Source: Oceanospirillaceae bacterium (GTDB taxonomy: Bacteria; Pseudomonadota; Gammaproteobacteria; Pseudomonadales; Balneatricaceae). Taken from it: a stretch of DNA of 64,000 bases. A program made the translations under genes and the position numbers. The stretch is taken from contig DPHB01000044.1 in the NCBI GenBank assembly GCA_003521845.1, positions 22,439 to 86,438 on the forward strand. The letters run 5' to 3'. Shown one piece after another: positions 43,152 through 51,149 of the stretch. Numbering within the stretch: the stretch's first letter is position 1; each line of letters begins with the position of its first letter. Below the pieces are notes generated by a model. It was not told the DNA's origin and did no database searches. It saw only the letters and a list, made by a program, of their open reading frames with translations.

Positions 43152-44630
43152 ATGGCTCACAGCATGCAGTACCTCATTCAACAACATGCACAACAGCGGC
43201 CATATAAACCTGCCTTTAGCTTTGCTGATGAACATTTTACCTACCAGCAAATAAACCAGCGCATTACTAACATCAGCCAGGCCTTGCTAACACAGGGTCT
43301 AGGGCCTCACGACAAGGTTGCGACTGTATTGCCCAACTGTGTGGAACAGTTACTGCTAATTTGGGCGGTCACCCACATAGGTGCGGTAATTGTCCCCCTA
43401 AGCCCCTTGTTGCAAGACAAGGCCGTTGCCGATCTCGCCAAGGATGCGGATACAAAGCTTTTAATATGCACTGACGCTAGACTACCGGGGCTTGAACAAA
43501 GCACATCTGGACAATGCCATACTTGGTCCCTAGACCACCTACAAGGTATTAATAACAGCGCCGCTAGCAGCACAAACAACATTGTCTCCGTAAACAATGA
43601 CGATCTATTTAACATCGTCTACAGCAGCGGCACTACCGGTCTCCCCAAAGGCATAATGCACAGCCATCATGTAAGAGCTATGTATGGTTACAGCTTTGCT
43701 ACGGCCTTTCGCATCAAGCAATCGAGCGTAGTGCTACACACCGGTGCCTTGGTCTTTAACGGTGCCTTTGTGACCATGATGCCCTGCTTTCTACAAGCAG
43801 CACACTATGTCTTGGCCGAAGCTTTTAGCGCCGATAGTGCCTTACAGCTAATCGAGAAACACCAAGTTACCCATACTATGATGGTGCCTAGCCAACTAAT
43901 TTCTATACTTGAGCACCCTGACTTTTCTGCGCAAAAATTAAACAGTCTAGAAGTGCTACTTGTACTAGGCGCTCCCCTAGCCCAAGAGTACAAAGAACGA
44001 CTTGAGACCTTATTACCGGGCCGTTTCCACGAGCTATATGGTTTAACAGAAGGCTTTGTCACCATTCTTGACAACCCTGATCAACAACTAAAACCAGGCT
44101 CCGTAGGCTGCCCCCTAACAGGTTCTACCATGCGTATCGTCAATGACCAAGGGCAAGACCTTACCAATGGCGAAGTGGGCGAAATTGTCGGTAATGGGCC
44201 TATTCTTTCTTCAGGTTATTATGGCAATGAGAAATTAACCGCAGAGACCTTCAAAGAGGGTTGGTTATACACTGGCGATATGGGCTACCAAGACGAGGAC
44301 GGCTTTCTCTACCTAGCGGACCGCAAAAAGGACATGATTATCTCTGGCGGTGTTAACGTTTACCCTAAGGATATAGAGGAGATCCTAGCTACCCACCCGC
44401 AAGTCATTGAAGGTGCCGTTATCGGCATCGCTAGCGAAAAATGGGGAGAAACCCCAGTAGCAGTGGTGGTAGCACGCCAGGCAAACCAAGAAGCCGATAT
44501 ACTGGCATGGGTGAACGAACGTGTGGCAGCCCGCTACCAAAAACTCAGCGCCGTACACTGCATCGATGCAATGCCGAGAAACGTGGCAGGCAAGACCCTG
44601 AAAAATGAGCTGCGCGAACGCTTCAGCTAG
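43152..44630 (+). CDS. AMP-dependent acyl-CoA synthetase/ligase
   Basis: An ANL-family ligase (492 aa). The phosphate-binding loop is VYSSGTTGLPKGIMHSH. Later motifs are ELYGLTEGF, GWLYTGDMGYQDEDGFLYLADRKKDMIISGGVNVYPKDIEE and the catalytic Lys in NVAGKTLKNEL. It should activate a carboxylic acid as its acyl-CoA. As the last gene of the dioxygenase-aldolase-amidase-deacetylase cluster it would commit the acid released upstream to beta-oxidation. The substrate chain length is not evident. Confidence 0.88.
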   Translation: MAHSMQYLIQQHAQQRPYKPAFSFADEHFTYQQINQRITNISQALLTQGLGPHDKVATVLPNCVEQLLLIWAVTHIGAVIVPLSPLLQDKAVADLAKDADTKLLICTDARLPGLEQSTSGQCHTWSLDHLQGINNSAASSTNNIVSVNNDDLFNIVYSSGTTGLPKGIMHSHHVRAMYGYSFATAFRIKQSSVVLHTGALVFNGAFVTMMPCFLQAAHYVLAEAFSADSALQLIEKHQVTHTMMVPSQLISILEHPDFSAQKLNSLEVLLVLGAPLAQEYKERLETLLPGRFHELYGLTEGFVTILDNPDQQLKPGSVGCPLTGSTMRIVNDQGQDLTNGEVGEIVGNGPILSSGYYGNEKLTAETFKEGWLYTGDMGYQDEDGFLYLADRKKDMIISGGVNVYPKDIEEILATHPQVIEGAVIGIASEKWGETPVAVVVARQANQEADILAWVNERVAARYQKLSAVHCIDAMPRNVAGKTLKNELRERFS

Positions 44631-44655
44631 CATATAATGTGCGCCATCCAAATCT

Positions 44656-44723
44656 CGTCATTGCGAGCAAAGCGAAGCAATCTTCACGAGATTGCCACGG
44701 CCTTAACAGGCCTCGCAATGACG
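44656..44723. repeat. gtcattgcgag-type inverted repeat, second copy
   Basis: The ends cgtcattgcgag and ctcgcaatgacg are exact reverse complements. The interior has gcgaagcaatct and gagattgccacggcc, matching the copy at 31594-31683. It fills the gap between the synthetase and ppnP. Confidence 0.8.
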
Positions 44724-44749
44724 ACCAAAATCACTTACCGAGACACACC

Positions 44750-45031
44750 ATGCTGCAAGTAAACAAATATTTTGACGATCAGGTTTTCTCTATCGCCTTT
44801 GAAGGCAGCCAACTACCTGCCACCGTGGGCGTCATGTCCATTGGCGAGTACACCTTTGGCACCAGCCAAGACGAAGTCATGACCGTGGTAGACGGCAAGC
44901 TAATCGTCAAGCTTCCGGATAGCGAAGACTGGCAGGAATTCACCAGCGGCCAGCAATTTGCTGTGCCAGCCAACAGCAGCTTTGAAGTAAAAGTGCCACA
45001 GCAAACTGCTTACCACTGCACTTATTCTTAA
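44750..45031 (+). CDS. ppnP: Pyrimidine/purine nucleoside phosphorylase (DUF1255)
   Basis: A 93-residue cupin-fold phosphorylase that splits a broad range of nucleosides to base and ribose-1-phosphate. Typical parts are VNKYFDDQVFSIAFEG, the GVMSIGEYTFGTSQDEVMTVVDGKLIVKLP core, and FAVPANSSFEVKV. The start is the ATG at 44750; a longer frame would run into the repeat. Length is exactly that of the family. Confidence 0.93.
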   Translation: MLQVNKYFDDQVFSIAFEGSQLPATVGVMSIGEYTFGTSQDEVMTVVDGKLIVKLPDSEDWQEFTSGQQFAVPANSSFEVKVPQQTAYHCTYS

Positions 45032-45046
45032 TACAAAAACGCTGAC

Positions 45047-45070
45047 GGGGTCAGACCTGAGGTCTGCCCC
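45047..45070. repeat. ggggtcagacc-type palindrome
   Basis: ggggtcagacc-tga-ggtctgcccc is an inverted repeat with one bulged base, 15 bp after the ppnP stop. Related copies are at 25038, 36331, 36741 and 54427. Confidence 0.7.
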
Positions 45071-45131
45071 CACCTATCACTAATTTACCCCGCTTATCAC
45101 CATCTATCAAATAAATATTCCAAAAATCCCC

Positions 45132-45159
45132 TTGAATTATTCCTCACAGACGCTATATT
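45132..45159 (+). promoter_or_regulatory. Sigma-70-like promoter of trxC
   Basis: TTGAAT (45132-45137) and TATATT (45154-45159) are separated by 16 bp and lie 34 bp before the trxC start. Confidence 0.5.
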
Positions 45160-45192
45160 AGAAATATCGAATTTATAGTTTGGAATAACTTC

Positions 45193-45627
45193 ATGTCTGC
45201 CATTACTTCCCGCTGCCCTCATTGCAACAAAAAGAACCGTGTTCCTGGCGAACGCGTAAAAGACAAAGCCTCTTGTGGCTCCTGTAAGAAGCCTTTATTT
45301 GACGGCAAACCCATTGCTGGTAACGCCGGCAACCTTAATGCTCTAATGCAAGCTGATCAGCCTGTAGTTGTAGACTTTTGGGCCCCTTGGTGTGGTCCAT
45401 GTCGTGGTTTTGCACCAGTATTTGAGCAAGCTGCAGGAGAGCGCGAAGGCAAGGTGCGTTTTGTGAAGGTGGATACAGAAGCCGAGCAAATGCTTGGTGC
45501 TCAATACCAGATCCGTTCCATTCCCACCCTTATGGTATTTAAGAACGGCAAAATGGTTGAACAACTCAGTGGCGCTTTACCTAAAGCCCAGTTTGATCAG
45601 TGGTTGGATCAAGCGCTAAGTAAGTAA
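45193..45627 (+). CDS. trxC: Thioredoxin 2
   Basis: TrxC (144 aa) is a disulfide reductase with an N-terminal zinc module made by C8, C11, C28 and C31. The thioredoxin active site is WCGPC (C67, C70). The cis-Pro is in IRSIPTLMVF. In E. coli its relative is induced by oxidative stress. Upstream is its own promoter; downstream is a repeat-bearing gap. Confidence 0.95.
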   Translation: MSAITSRCPHCNKKNRVPGERVKDKASCGSCKKPLFDGKPIAGNAGNLNALMQADQPVVVDFWAPWCGPCRGFAPVFEQAAGEREGKVRFVKVDTEAEQMLGAQYQIRSIPTLMVFKNGKMVEQLSGALPKAQFDQWLDQALSK

Positions 45628-45639
45628 TTGTCCCGCCCT

Positions 45640-45755
45640 GATATAGGTGCCTGGCTTTTCCCGTAGGGAAGTGCCTGGCTCCGAATGCATTCCGTGTACA
45701 ATGGAGTCTGGCACACGTCCGAGCGAACGTGAGACAGACACCTGACAGTGTATGG
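45640..45755. repeat. Diverged agtgcctgtccc-type repeat region
   Basis: The segments ggtgcctggctttt, gggaagtgcctggctcc, agtctggcacacgtcc and agacagacacctgacag repeat the gtgcctg/ctggcac motif in both orientations. It resembles a decayed copy of the element at 1-130. It occupies much of the 281-bp gap between trxC and trpB, in which no gene is seen. Confidence 0.5.
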
Positions 45756-45908
45756 TGACCTAAATCAACTCCCCATACATCTCGTCAACATCTACTCCTT
45801 TTAGCTAATAGTAGCCCACATGCTTCCTCTATAGACTCAAGATTCCAAGCATTCCCGCTACTAGCCAAGGAAAGCTAATTACACTAATAACGTCAGAAAG
45901 GAATCCTC

Positions 45909-47126
45909 ATGGCGTCTAATATTTTTAATTCCCCAATGCCTAACAAAGAAGGCTATTTTGGCGAATACGGTGGTTCATTTATCCCACCTCAGTTACAAAC
46001 TATCATGGATGAAATCAGCGCTGCTTACGAAGATATTCGTCAAGATCCCGAGTTTTTGCAGGAATTGGCGTCTTTGTATCAGCACTTTGTTGGCCGCCCT
46101 AGCCCTATTTTTCACGCCAAGCACCTTTCTGCTAAGTACGGCAGTGATATCTACCTGAAGCGTGAAGACCTTAACCACACAGGTGCTCACAAGATTAACC
46201 ACTGCCTAGGTGAAGCTCTACTTGCCAAGAAAATGGGCAAGAAAAAACTCATTGCGGAAACCGGTGCTGGCCAGCATGGCGTAGCCCTAGCGACAGCAGC
46301 GGCCTTAGTAGGCCTAGAATGCGATATCTACATGGGTGAAGTAGACATGGCTAAGGAACGTCCTAACGTTGTACGCATGCACATCCTCGGCGCCCAAGTG
46401 ATCCCAGCAACACATGGCCGTAAGACCTTGAAAGAAGCCGTAGATACAGCCTTTGAAAACTATCTGAAAGACCCAATAAATCAGTTCTACGCTATTGGTT
46501 CTGTAGTTGGCCCCCACCCATTCCCGGGCATGGTACGCGATTTCCAATCCATCGTTGGTGTCGAAGCTAAAGAGCAATTCCAACAAATGACCGGTGGCCT
46601 ACCGGGTAACTTGGTTGCCTGTGTTGGTGGTGGCTCCAATGCCATGGGGCTGTTCACTGCCTTTATCGATGATGTACAGGTTAACATGCACGGCGTAGAA
46701 CCTTCGGGTCGTGATCTAAACACCATCGGTGAACACGCGGCTACCATGACCAAAGGTTCCCCAGGCGTCATGCACGGTTTCAAATCCTACATGTTGCAAG
46801 ATGAGCAAGGTGAACCAGAAGAGGTGCATTCTGTAGCTAGTGGTCTTGATTATCCTTCCGTTGGGCCCCAGCATGCTTATTTAAAGGACATTGGTCGTGT
46901 GAACTACGAACACATCAATGATGACGAGTCTATCGACGCTTTCTTTGAGCTATCTCGTCTCGAAGGCATTATTCCAGCTATCGAATCGGCACACGCCCTA
47001 GCCTATGCCTTGAAGCTAGCTAAGCAGGACAAGGGTTCTATCTTGGTCAACCTATCTGGCCGCGGCGATAAAGATATCGACTTTGTTGTGGAAAACTACG
47101 GTAGCAAGTACGGTATTAAGTCCTAA
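45909..47126 (+). CDS. trpB: Tryptophan synthase beta chain, solitary copy
   Basis: A 405-residue PLP enzyme that joins indole and serine. Motifs are YFGEYGGSFIPPQL, the PLP lysine in LNHTGAHKINH, the catalytic Glu region AETGAGQHGVA, the phosphate-binding VGGGSNAMG, and GLDYPSVGPQHAYL. GAAAGGAATC lies upstream. No trpA, trpF or other trp gene is adjacent; it is flanked by repeats and followed by a terminator. It is TrpB1-like in length and motifs, so it could pair with a distant TrpA or act alone on free indole or in serine deamination. Confidence 0.9.
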   Translation: MASNIFNSPMPNKEGYFGEYGGSFIPPQLQTIMDEISAAYEDIRQDPEFLQELASLYQHFVGRPSPIFHAKHLSAKYGSDIYLKREDLNHTGAHKINHCLGEALLAKKMGKKKLIAETGAGQHGVALATAAALVGLECDIYMGEVDMAKERPNVVRMHILGAQVIPATHGRKTLKEAVDTAFENYLKDPINQFYAIGSVVGPHPFPGMVRDFQSIVGVEAKEQFQQMTGGLPGNLVACVGGGSNAMGLFTAFIDDVQVNMHGVEPSGRDLNTIGEHAATMTKGSPGVMHGFKSYMLQDEQGEPEEVHSVASGLDYPSVGPQHAYLKDIGRVNYEHINDDESIDAFFELSRLEGIIPAIESAHALAYALKLAKQDKGSILVNLSGRGDKDIDFVVENYGSKYGIKS

Positions 47127-47150
47127 TCTACTAACACTGCATTAATCACT

Positions 47151-47178
47151 AAAAGCCAGGCCTGATGCCTGGCTTTTT
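47151..47178 (+). terminator. Rho-independent terminator after trpB
   Basis: AAAGCCAGGC and GCCTGGCTTT form a 10-bp stem with a 5-nt loop followed by TTTAT, about 25 bp past the trpB stop. Confidence 0.88.
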
Positions 47179-47254
47179 ATTTCAATCCATAACTTCCTAC
47201 GCCACTAACATCGCGTGCTATACTCAACCAATCATCCACTATCGAGCCATTAGT

Positions 47255-47818
47255 ATGGGAACCCGTTTCGACAAAATCTCCCCTACCCATCAAAAATTTA
47301 TTGAACAGCAACCTATTTTCTTCGTAGGTACGGCCACGGCCGACAGTTCGATTAATGTCTCCCCTAAGGGCATGGACTACTTTCGCGTACTCGATGCCAA
47401 TCGCATCGTGTGGATGAATCTTACCGGAAGTAGTAACGAAAGTGCCGCCCATGTAGCCCACAACCCACGTATGACCATCATGTTTTGCGCCTTTGATGGC
47501 AGCGCCATGATCTTACGTTTATTTGGTACAGCCAAGGCTGTTCATAAGAACAATGCTGAGTGGGACAAGCTTGCAGCCATGTTTCCCGAATCCCCCAGTG
47601 CGCGCCAGATATTTGATATGCAGTTAGACGTGGTGCAAACCTCCTGTGGCTTTGGTGTACCTCTAATGAACTACGATACAGACCGTAAGGATTTACATAA
47701 ATGGGCAGCAATGAAGGGCGAAGCGGGCATCCAAGACTACTGGCGTGACAACAACCAAATCACCCTAGATGGCATTGAAACTCATATTCTTGATTTGAAT
47801 ATGCCCAAACAGGACTAA
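47255..47818 (+). CDS. Pyridoxamine 5'-phosphate oxidase family flavoprotein
   Basis: A 187-residue split-barrel FMN-binding protein. IFFVGTATADSSINVSPKGMDYFRVLDANRIVWMNLTGSSNESAAHV is the FMN-binding half, a pattern common in uncharacterised PNPOx-like proteins rather than PdxH. Substrate unknown. The start at 47255 is chosen by alignment to the family; the reading frame extends to 47165 but overlaps the terminator region. Confidence 0.8.
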   Translation: MGTRFDKISPTHQKFIEQQPIFFVGTATADSSINVSPKGMDYFRVLDANRIVWMNLTGSSNESAAHVAHNPRMTIMFCAFDGSAMILRLFGTAKAVHKNNAEWDKLAAMFPESPSARQIFDMQLDVVQTSCGFGVPLMNYDTDRKDLHKWAAMKGEAGIQDYWRDNNQITLDGIETHILDLNMPKQD

Positions 47819-47824
47819 CTCCTC

Positions 47825-47950
47825 TTACTCAACACTAAAACCTAAGCGCTGGCCAATTTCTGTAAAACCAGAGGTTTTATAAAAAGCGATGGTTCGATCC
47901 CACTCATCAGCTAACGGCGCGCCCACTTCGATACACTGCCATTTGTCAGT
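47825..47950 (-). pseudogene. C-terminal remnant of a GNAT acetyltransferase
   Basis: On the minus strand, about 40 codons read DKWQCIEVGAPL then ADEWDRTIAFYKTSGF and end at a TAA. The AFYKTSGF-x-EIG pattern is the usual last strand and helix of GNAT enzymes. In-frame stop codons appear immediately upstream and no start or acetyl-CoA site is present. It is a truncated relic, convergent with the flavoprotein gene. Confidence 0.65.
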
Positions 47951-48076
47951 TATCTATTCACGTCGTATATAGACTCCTTTAGGTAAGCATGGCAGGCTGT
48001 GTTTGCCGTACTATTGGCCATACTTGCGCCAACTTGGTGCTCAAACCATACAACAACAAATAACGAGGATGCCCCT

Positions 48077-49222
48077 ATGCGCGGTTTTGTGCAAAGTGAA
48101 TTTGAACTACGTACCAAAAAAGCCCAAGCTATGATGGCGAAGCAGGGCTTGTCGGCACTACTACTTACGACAGAACCCGACGTACGCTATTTCACGGGCT
48201 ATTTAACTCGCTTTTGGGAAAGCCCTTGTCGTCCTTGGTATTTGATCGTACCTGCCCAAGGCAAGCCCGTTGCCGTCATTCCCTCCATCGGTGGCGTACT
48301 TATGCGAAAAACCTGGATTGATGATGTACGCACCTGGCGCGCGCCAAATATGGAAGACGACGGTGTAGCACTACTCACCGAGGCACTGCGTGAAATCGCT
48401 CCAGACGGCCGTATCGGCACACCTGACGGTATGCAGTCTCACCTACGCATGCCACAGAGCAACCTACATGAAATGCTGAGCAATCTTGGTATTGAGCGCC
48501 TGCTTAGTGATGGCGGCATCATTCGCAAACTACGTATGGTGAAATCCGAAGCTGAAATAGCCAAGGTTCGCCATGCCTGCCAAATCGCCGCCCGTGCTTT
48601 TGAGCGTATGGGAGAAATAGCCAAAGCAGGTGTGCCAACGTCAAAAGTTTTTCGTCAATTTCAAATGTTGTGCTTAGACGAAGGCGCCGACTGGGTACCC
48701 TACCTAGCTGGCGGTGTGGGCCCTATGGGCTACGATGACGTAATCTCCCCTGCCTCCGAGAACCCACTGCGTGACGGCGATATCATCATGTTGGATACGG
48801 GTTTGGTATTTGATGGCTATTTTTGCGATTACGATCGCAACTTTGGTATCACCCATGTTGACCCTGCCGTACAATCAGCCTGGCACAAGTTAATGGATGC
48901 CACGCAAGTGGGAATGGAAGCAGGTCGCCCGGGTGCCACAGCACAAGACGTATTTATGGCTATGGACAAGGTTGTCACCGGTGGTAAAGGCATCGGCGAT
49001 ACGGGTCGCTTAGGTCATGGTTTGGGTATGCAACTAACCGAACTGCCGTCGCTGATAGCCGGTGATCATACGGTGCTAGAAGAAGGTATGATTCTTACCT
49101 TGGAGCCGAGTATTGTTATCCCCAACGGTGGCGTTATCGTACATGAAGATAACTATGTGGTACGTGCCAATGGCTTAGAACCACTTAGCCCACTGCCACC
49201 TGCCGATATTCAGGTACTGTAA
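48077..49222 (+). CDS. M24 family metallopeptidase-like hydrolase
   Basis: A 381-residue protein with a creatinase-type N-terminal domain and an M24 pita-bread C-terminal domain. All five metal ligands are present: D240 and D251 (MLDTGLVFDGYFCDYD), H314 (GHGLGMQL), E343 (TLEPSIV) and E357 (VHEDNYV). The family includes Xaa-Pro peptidases, creatinase and the ectoine hydrolase EutD/DoeA. The start at 48077 is supported by GAGGAT; a longer frame to 47999 is not. It is followed 2 bp later by a maleate-isomerase-like gene, so they form an operon. Confidence 0.85.
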   Translation: MRGFVQSEFELRTKKAQAMMAKQGLSALLLTTEPDVRYFTGYLTRFWESPCRPWYLIVPAQGKPVAVIPSIGGVLMRKTWIDDVRTWRAPNMEDDGVALLTEALREIAPDGRIGTPDGMQSHLRMPQSNLHEMLSNLGIERLLSDGGIIRKLRMVKSEAEIAKVRHACQIAARAFERMGEIAKAGVPTSKVFRQFQMLCLDEGADWVPYLAGGVGPMGYDDVISPASENPLRDGDIIMLDTGLVFDGYFCDYDRNFGITHVDPAVQSAWHKLMDATQVGMEAGRPGATAQDVFMAMDKVVTGGKGIGDTGRLGHGLGMQLTELPSLIAGDHTVLEEGMILTLEPSIVIPNGGVIVHEDNYVVRANGLEPLSPLPPADIQVL

Positions 49223-49224
49223 TT

Positions 49225-49971
49225 ATGAGTCAGTTCTATACTTACCAATTAGCAGACAACCTGCGTCACCATGCACGCTTGGGCATGGTGGTCTTGCAGA
49301 CCGACGAAACCATCGAACATGACCTGCACCGTATGCTGCCACCAGATCACGCAACCATCTATGCAACACGTGTACCAAGTGCCTCGGAAGTTACTAAGGA
49401 AACCTTAGCTGAGATGGCAAAAGAGCTACCCGCAGTAGCCAGCCTTTTACCAAATAGTCTAACTTATCAAGCAGTTGGCTATGGTTGTACGTCTGGCACA
49501 GCGGTCATTGGTGCCCAGCGCATTGAAGAACTGGTTAAACAAGGCTGCCAAACAGACGCCGTTAGCAATCCGCTAAGCGCCCTCATTGCGGCCTGTCAGC
49601 ATATGGGCATAAAGCGCCTAGCCTTCTTGTCGCCTTACCTAGAAAGTGTCTCAGACCACTTGCGCGCCCGCGTACACGAAGCCGATATTGCTACTCCGCT
49701 ATTTGGCACTTTTAACGAAGAGCAAGAAGCTAACGTAGCGCGTATTACTGGCGACTCTATTATTGAGGCAGGCGTGGAACTAGGTCTACAAGGCGACTGT
49801 GATGCGGTATTTTTATCCTGCACTAATCTGCGTACCTTAGACGTGATTAGCGAGATTGAAAGCAAAGTTAACAAACCTGTTTTATCAAGCAACCAAGTTT
49901 TGGCTTGGCACTTAGCACAGCTGGCTGGTTTGAATATAAAGCATCAAGGCTTTGGCCGTTTGTGGATGTAA
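49225..49971 (+). CDS. Maleate isomerase/Asp-Glu racemase superfamily protein (EutA-like)
   Basis: A 248-residue protein with two catalytic-type cysteines, C88 in YGCTSGTAVIG and C199 in LSCTNLRTLD, and KPVLSSNQVLAWH near the end. This is the pattern of the maleate isomerase/arylmalonate decarboxylase group, which includes EutA of ectoine utilisation. It is paired with an M24 hydrolase as eutD and eutA products often are, but other ectoine genes (eutB, eutC, eutE or doeB) are absent. A substrate cannot be assigned. Confidence 0.82.
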   Translation: MSQFYTYQLADNLRHHARLGMVVLQTDETIEHDLHRMLPPDHATIYATRVPSASEVTKETLAEMAKELPAVASLLPNSLTYQAVGYGCTSGTAVIGAQRIEELVKQGCQTDAVSNPLSALIAACQHMGIKRLAFLSPYLESVSDHLRARVHEADIATPLFGTFNEEQEANVARITGDSIIEAGVELGLQGDCDAVFLSCTNLRTLDVISEIESKVNKPVLSSNQVLAWHLAQLAGLNIKHQGFGRLWM

Positions 49972-50003
49972 GTCAAAATTCAAGCTGACCAAGGTGCCCC
50001 AAC

Positions 50004-50021
50004 GTCGGACTAAAGTCCGAC
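50004..50021. repeat. gtcggact-aa-agtccgac palindrome
   Basis: Perfect 8-bp arms with a 2-bp centre, followed by ctac, 33 bp past the preceding stop. The sequence gtcggactttagtccgacctac recurs as a REP-like element in many gammaproteobacteria from general knowledge. A looser relative (cgggttaaaaaccgacct) is near 56668-56686. Confidence 0.65.
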
Positions 50022-50082
50022 CTACAACAAGTTAAAAACGATCACCCATATATCTCACCTAATAGTCATTGTATTGCAACCA

Positions 50083-50262
50083 TTACGGATCCGGCTCAAT
50101 ACCCCAGCCCGGATTATCAGACAAAATTAGATCCCCTTGTTGAATAACAAATCCAGGGCTAAACAGGTCGCGCCGCCATCGATAATAGCCCAATCTGGCT
50201 GCCAATAAGGGCTGACTCTTAAAAGGGACAGGCGCCAAAGTATTACCGATTACCTCGTGCAT
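50083..50262 (-). pseudogene. Fragment resembling the C-terminus of a mandelate racemase/enolase-type protein
   Basis: The minus strand encodes PFKSQPLLAARLGYYRWRRD then a stretch ending VIQQGDLILSDNPGWGIEPDP and a stop. The closing pattern, hydrophobic then NPGWGIE, resembles the last strand of mandelate-racemase-type enolase-superfamily enzymes. There is no catalytic barrel upstream: the frame runs directly into the GMC remnant. Identification is tentative. Confidence 0.4.
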
Positions 50263-50535
50263 TGATGGAGCTAGAACCACCTAACACCTCGCCACCAGGC
50301 CAGTAACTTGGGCGTCCCAGACCATCGAAACTAGGTTAAGCCTGATACATCCAGTTAACGGCCTTTGAGTAATAGGTTTTGCCATAGCCACTTGGCATCT
50401 GCACAAAGAAACGTTTGTCTCTGCCACCCGCTTCTAACAGAAGTACCTAATAATGGCGCCCGTCCGCACTTAGGCGATTGGCAAGTACACAGCCAGCAGA
50501 ACCAGCACCGACAACAATGTAATCGTACAAGGCTT
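50262..50535 (-). pseudogene. Remnant of a GMC oxidoreductase (choline-dehydrogenase-like), N-terminus
   Basis: Reading the minus strand from 50535 gives YDYIVVGAGSAGCVLANRLS, the FAD-binding start of GMC oxidoreductases. VLLLEAGGRDKRFFVQMPSG, NWMYQ and PSFDGLGRPSYWPGG-EVLGGSSSIN follow. Two in-frame stops interrupt it (a TAG after about 28 codons and a TAA replacing a Glu codon). Only about 90 of the usual 530 residues remain. It lies directly downstream of tmpB on the same strand, so it may be the decayed third gene of that operon. Confidence 0.8.
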
Positions 50536-50567
50536 ATTCCTATTCAATTAGGCCGAGTCAAGCGGAC

Positions 50568-51149
50568 TTAGCGGACTGAATCTACCAAGCGCTGTAACAT
50601 AGGCATAAAATGGTCATAGTCTCTAGTTTGCATATCAGCCTCTTTGCCTGCTTCATCGAGATAGCGAACTTGAATAATCTCATCCAAATAGGGGTTATTA
50701 GCAAACTCAGCAACCTCTTCATCATTCATGGGCCCGCCCTGTAAATTTAAAGAATGCACGGAAGCTGGTGAAAGCTTGCCAAAATAAGTGGGTTTGGTAG
50801 CACATAGATAACGTTTGGCTGCGACATGATGACGCACACACTCGGTAATCACCGCTGGAAAAAATGGCGCTAATATCTCGGCGCCAGATACTTCATGATG
50901 GCGGTCTTCTGTATCAGCCATAGAAAAGGTGCCAAATTCGCTAATAAAATGCCCTATGTCGTGCAGCAATACTCCGGCAATCACCTCATCGCTCTTGTGA
51001 TTGGCTTCGGCAATGGTCGCCCCCTGTAGCATATGCTGGGCCATAGTAACAGCTTCGCCCAAATATTCTTCATCGCCACGGCGGGTAAATACATCACCAA
51101 TAAAAGCCACAATGTTATCGGGATTTAGGCTTGAACTTTGCTTGCTCAT
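50568..51149 (-). CDS. tmpB: HD-domain mixed-valent diiron oxygenase, TmpB/PhnZ-like
   Basis: A 193-residue HD-domain protein. It has Y29 and E32 (EEYLGEAV), H39, H63-D64 (LLHDIGH), His at 84/85 (DRHHEVSGA), H107/108 followed by VAAKRYL, and D165 in VRYLDEAGK. This pattern is that of PhnZ and TmpB, which cleave the C-P bond of a 1-hydroxyphosphonate with O2. Its ATG overlaps the stop of the TmpA-like gene by 4 bp. By analogy the product would be glycine betaine plus phosphate from 1-hydroxy-2-(trimethylammonio)ethylphosphonate; other substrates are possible. Confidence 0.85.
   Translation of the reverse strand: MSKQSSSLNPDNIVAFIGDVFTRRGDEEYLGEAVTMAQHMLQGATIAEANHKSDEVIAGVLLHDIGHFISEFGTFSMADTEDRHHEVSGAEILAPFFPAVITECVRHHVAAKRYLCATKPTYFGKLSPASVHSLNLQGGPMNDEEVAEFANNPYLDEIIQVRYLDEAGKEADMQTRDYDHFMPMLQRLVDSVR

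Noticed and set aside
45640..45755. tRNA-like or small RNA gene
   Set aside because: The symmetry is explained by diverged repeat units; no cloverleaf, promoter or terminator was found.
49225..49971. Ectoine-utilisation cluster
   Set aside because: Only the M24 and maleate-isomerase-like genes are present; the other ectoine genes are missing nearby, so the name is not justified.
50568..51149. HD-domain nucleotide phosphohydrolase
   Set aside because: The Y29/E32 pair, the HV.AKRYL block, and the overlap with a 2-oxoglutarate dioxygenase fit the PhnZ/TmpB oxygenase group instead.
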